Part shown: one piece after another, positions 47,883 to 50,100 of the stretch
Layout of the letters: every line of letters starts with the position of its first letter
Numbering within the stretch: the first letter of the stretch is position 1
DNA from: DAINPP01 sp036743375
GTDB lineage: Bacteria; Thermotogota; Thermotogae; MWEM01
Direction of reading: 5' to 3'
Assembly: GCA_036743375.1 (NCBI GenBank)
Contig: DAINPP010000018.1
Location: 1-50,100, forward strand
DNA: 50,100 bases
Program-made: the position numbers and the translations under genes
The notes under the pieces: model-generated
Told to the model about the DNA's origin: nothing
Seen by the model: only the letters and a program-made list of their open reading frames with translations
The model's database searches: none

Positions 47883-48879
47883 GTTCTGCGCCTCCTTTTT
47901 TGGCCCTGAATGCAAGATAAATGAAGAAGGGAGCCCCGAAGAACGATGTAATCACTCCGATAGGAACTTCCGTGGGCGCCAGGATATTTCTCGCTATCGT
48001 ATCCGAGAAGAGTAAAAAGACACCACCGGCAATCGTAGTCGGAACGAGGAGTTTTGAATTTGAATAGCCCATCAGCATTCTCATCGTATGCGGGATGATG
48101 AGGCCGACAAAACCGATCATCCCCGTGAAGGCCACAGAAAATGATACGATCAGACAGGAAACCACGAGCAGACGTTTTTTCAGTCTCGCTACCTTTATCC
48201 CAAGCGAATGGGCTTCCTGTTCCCCCATCATTATTGCATCCAGATCATTTCTATAGAAAAGAAAATAACAAATTGCTATTGTCAAAGGAATTGCCAACAG
48301 GCCGATCTTTCCCCATGTGGCGCCGCCGAGATATCCCATTGTCCATACCATGATCCTGTAAGAATCCTCTCCGATGGCATACATGGCAAAGGAGGTAAAG
48401 GCACCGAGGAATGAAGAAACCGCTATTCCTATGATCAAGAGGGTCGATGTGTTGACCTTTCCTTTAAAATTGGCGAGTTTGAAAATGGTAAAGGAAACGA
48501 GAATAGAGACGACAAAGGCAAATACACCGTAATAAAAATCCGGCAGACCGAGCAGGAAGGCAATCACAGCCCCAAAAACCGCACTCGCGCTGATTCCGAT
48601 GATATACGGTTCGGCAAGCGGATTCTGAAAGACAGCCTGAACAACCGTACCGGATGATGAGAGCATCATTCCCACGAGTAAAGCCATTAAAGCCCTCGGT
48701 ATCCTGATATCAAACAGGATCTTTTTATACACGGATTTAACCTCCGGGCTGTTAAAAAATGAACGCAGAATATCTCCGATAGAAATATTAACCGTGCCAA
48801 TGGATATGGCCAGTAAAAACATGATCACCGCTGCAATAAGTAAAGATGGAATCATTGTCTTTGCAGGAACCTTTTTCAT
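47872..48879 (-). CDS. Heme/siderophore-type ABC transporter permease (FecCD family)
   Basis: A 335-residue permease with ten predicted helices, FecCD/BtuC/HmuU class. RIPRALMALLVGMMLSSSGTVVQAVFQNPLAEPYIIGISASAVFGA is the hallmark N-terminal motif, and AFTGMIGFVGLIIPHTMRMLMG the ATPase-contact loop; the C-terminus has the EVPIGVITSFFGAPFFIYL signature. I choose ATG 48879, after AGAGGGG; the open frame upstream runs through the promoter. It is the first gene of the heme cluster. Confidence 0.94.
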   Translation of the reverse strand: MKKVPAKTMIPSLLIAAVIMFLLAISIGTVNISIGDILRSFFNSPEVKSVYKKILFDIRIPRALMALLVGMMLSSSGTVVQAVFQNPLAEPYIIGISASAVFGAVIAFLLGLPDFYYGVFAFVVSILVSFTIFKLANFKGKVNTSTLLIIGIAVSSFLGAFTSFAMYAIGEDSYRIMVWTMGYLGGATWGKIGLLAIPLTIAICYFLFYRNDLDAIMMGEQEAHSLGIKVARLKKRLLVVSCLIVSFSVAFTGMIGFVGLIIPHTMRMLMGYSNSKLLVPTTIAGGVFLLFSDTIARNILAPTEVPIGVITSFFGAPFFIYLAFRAKKGGAEHGL

Positions 48880-48939
48880 CAAACTACCCCTCTTATCTAA
48901 ATATAGGCATATATATATTTTATAATATGCCTTCGATAT

Positions 48940-48968
48940 AGTATATAATACAAACATTATATTGTCAA
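48940..48968 (-). promoter_or_regulatory. Heme-operon promoter with a Fur-like site
   Basis: TTGACA (48963-48968) and TATACT (48940-48945) are 17 nt apart on the minus strand. TATAAT-N6-ATTATA (48944-48961) fills the spacer, an inverted repeat with arms like those of Fur boxes. Repression by iron or heme is inferred. Confidence 0.75.
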
Positions 48969-49027
48969 TATATAACTTTATCATATATCTAACCTTGTGA
49001 GAAAAGTATTTGATCCGATCGTTTCTT

Positions 49028-49056
49028 AAAAAAAAGAGAGGTGCCTGAAGCACCTC
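49028..49056 (-). terminator. Terminator after the EamA gene
   Basis: On the minus strand GAGGTGC pairs with GCACCTC around TTCAG, followed by TCTTTTTTTT. It lies about 80 nt after the stop codon, just upstream of the heme-operon promoter. Confidence 0.88.
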
Positions 49057-49137
49057 CAGATTATTCGATGGAATACGATTAGTTAAACACTAATCAACAA
49101 GTGAAATTTTATTCAGTGGGTTGCTTGAAGCTATTTT

Positions 49138-49977
49138 TTAAAGAAACAGGGAAAAGATGATGATAGCCATCCCCGTTATTTTCAGCACACCAAGCGCCTC
49201 GCCGAGAAACAGCACGGCGAGTATGGAGGCCAGTACCGGCTTTACATAAAACAGGCGCATGGTATTTGAAGCGCCGATTCGTTTGATCGATTCAAGCATG
49301 GTGAAATAGGCGATACCGGTTACGAATATGCCGAGATACAAGACGATCAGCCATCCCTGAAGATCAAGTAACGGGATATTCATGTTCCCGGAAGCCGCCA
49401 AAGCGACGCCGTATATCAGACTCGGAAACAGTCCGGAATAAGCGGTACATCTCAGTGAACCGTATTTCTTCACCGGTTTTTTCATCAGTACGGAATAGAG
49501 TGCAAAAGTAACGGCAGCGGAGAGCCCGTACACAATCCCGATCAAGGAATCCCCTTCAATCATGCCGAAACTGAACGTCAGAATCCCCCCGAGACCCAAT
49601 CCGATCCCGATCAGCTTTTTTCTGCTGAGCCTTTCGCCTGCGATAAACCGGGCAAACAAGGCGGTAAATATGGGATTGGTAGAAATCAGCACGGCTGCTG
49701 ATGAGGCATTTCCACTTTTAACGGATAACTGAAGCAGCGTCATGGAAATGATGCAGTTCAGACAGCCCACGAGGATAACGTATAACAAATCCTTTTTCTC
49801 CATCTTCACATCCGTTTTTCGTCTTGTGAAAAGGGTGAGGATGAACAAAAACAGTCCGCCGATAAAAAAGCGAAGAAAGGTCATTGTAAACGGGTCTATC
49901 TGTCCCATGATGGGTTTTGAGACTACTTCAAGACTTGAAAACAGGACCAGTGTAATGATCCAGAATAAATAAGCCAT
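49138..49977 (-). CDS. EamA/DMT family transporter
   Basis: A 279-residue integral membrane protein with ten predicted helices in two EamA repeats. The first repeat has SLEVVSKPIMGQIDPFTMTFLRFFIGGLFLF and the second FALYSVLMKKPVKKYGSL. These drug/metabolite transporters export amino acids or other metabolites; the substrate is unknown. AAGGAGAG precedes the ATG. The upstream gene ends 10 nt before it, so they form an operon. The C-terminus ends directly after the last helix. Confidence 0.93.
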   Translation of the reverse strand: MAYLFWIITLVLFSSLEVVSKPIMGQIDPFTMTFLRFFIGGLFLFILTLFTRRKTDVKMEKKDLLYVILVGCLNCIISMTLLQLSVKSGNASSAAVLISTNPIFTALFARFIAGERLSRKKLIGIGLGLGGILTFSFGMIEGDSLIGIVYGLSAAVTFALYSVLMKKPVKKYGSLRCTAYSGLFPSLIYGVALAASGNMNIPLLDLQGWLIVLYLGIFVTGIAYFTMLESIKRIGASNTMRLFYVKPVLASILAVLFLGEALGVLKITGMAIIIFSLFL

Positions 49978-49986
49978 TTTCTCTCC

Positions 49987-50100
49987 TTAAAAAACCTTGT
50001 TAATATTTTTAAATCCCTCGCCAATCACATGCGAGGCTTCCTGTGCGATGACAAAGGCATTCTGATCTATCTTTCGGATATGCCTGATCACATCGCTCAT
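49987..50100 (-). CDS. C-terminal end of a YitT/DUF2179-type membrane protein (partial)
   Basis: The last 37 codons of a gene that continues beyond the window. The readable end, VIRHIRKIDQNAFVIAQEASHVIGEGFK, matches the C-terminal DUF2179 domain of YitT family proteins (ID-x-AFV-x(8)-V-GEGF). The Met at the window edge is probably internal. It ends 10 nt before the EamA gene and is co-transcribed with it. Confidence 0.8.
   Translation of the reverse strand: MSDVIRHIRKIDQNAFVIAQEASHVIGEGFKNINKVF

Noticed and set aside
1..50100. CRISPR arrays, transposases, integrases, toxin-antitoxin pairs or phage genes
   Set aside because: Both strands were read for repeated spacer-like units and for the usual motifs of these elements and none were seen.

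Overview
The window is a compact bacterial chromosome segment of about 43% GC by eye. It is packed with short operons, uses ATG, GTG and TTG starts behind strong GGAGG-type ribosome binding sites, and has consensus sigma-70 promoters, many with an extended -10. I see no insertion sequence, phage gene, CRISPR array or rRNA. The gene content points to a motile, fermentative, strict anaerobe: FliS and a chemoreceptor, Feo, flavodoxins, a radical-SAM heme-opening enzyme, a SufBC-only Fe-S system and an iron-dependent alcohol dehydrogenase. The overall flavour suggests Thermotogota (mesophilic side), but this is an impression from gene content; a Firmicutes-like or other anaerobic lineage cannot be excluded.

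Layout. 1-2.1 kb: two minus-strand tRNA genes (Asp, partial, and Arg) behind one promoter, then a plus-strand operon of a Nudix ADP-ribose pyrophosphatase, an unknown protein and FliS. 2.2-7.8 kb: an unannotated small-RNA candidate, YjbQ, a lysine exporter split into two overlapping genes, a DUF2817 zinc-peptidase-like protein, a GntR/ABC-2 module and an unknown small protein. 8.1-15.1 kb: transketolase, a secreted rhodanese, SbcD/SbcC and a start-less ORF remnant. 15.2-19.8 kb: a sugar-type ABC importer without its ATPase, a lipoprotein and an acetyltransferase, with an attenuator and a second promoter between the binding protein and the permeases. 20-23.6 kb: TetR + MATE exporter and two SAM methyltransferases.

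23.6-30.0 kb is a metal-acquisition block. One minus-strand operon runs from a strong promoter through two envelope proteins (one DUF4198), two FeoA proteins, a FeoB split into GTPase and permease polypeptides, and a small membrane protein. A ZinT-like periplasmic metal binder is transcribed divergently. 30.0-37.3 kb is an oxidoreductase/stress block: a flavodoxin, a MarR-MATE pair and a five-gene operon (aldo-keto reductase, iron alcohol dehydrogenase, second aldo-keto reductase, carboxymuconolactone decarboxylase-like protein, cyclophilin-like protein). A divergent MerR regulator adjoins that operon. The same MerR-type operator, inside a 19-bp promoter spacer, lies before both the flavodoxin and the operon, so I infer a small regulon. 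37.4-39.2 kb carries sufC-sufB alone. 39.6-43.9 kb has a chemoreceptor interrupted by an assembly gap, an acetyltransferase, a membrane-anchored EEP-family phosphoesterase/nuclease and a second flavodoxin. 44.0-49.0 kb is a heme-type uptake and anaerobic heme-degradation operon (permease, ATPase, HutW/ChuW-like radical SAM enzyme, binding protein, flavodoxin-like protein). The window ends with an EamA exporter and the C-terminal end of a YitT-type membrane protein.

A common theme from 24 to 49 kb is iron: ferrous uptake, heme uptake and opening, Fe-S assembly, and several flavodoxins that could replace or serve iron proteins. Several of these loci have consensus-strength promoters with AT-rich palindromes on the -10 or spacer, consistent with tight repression by metal- or iron-responsive regulators not encoded here.
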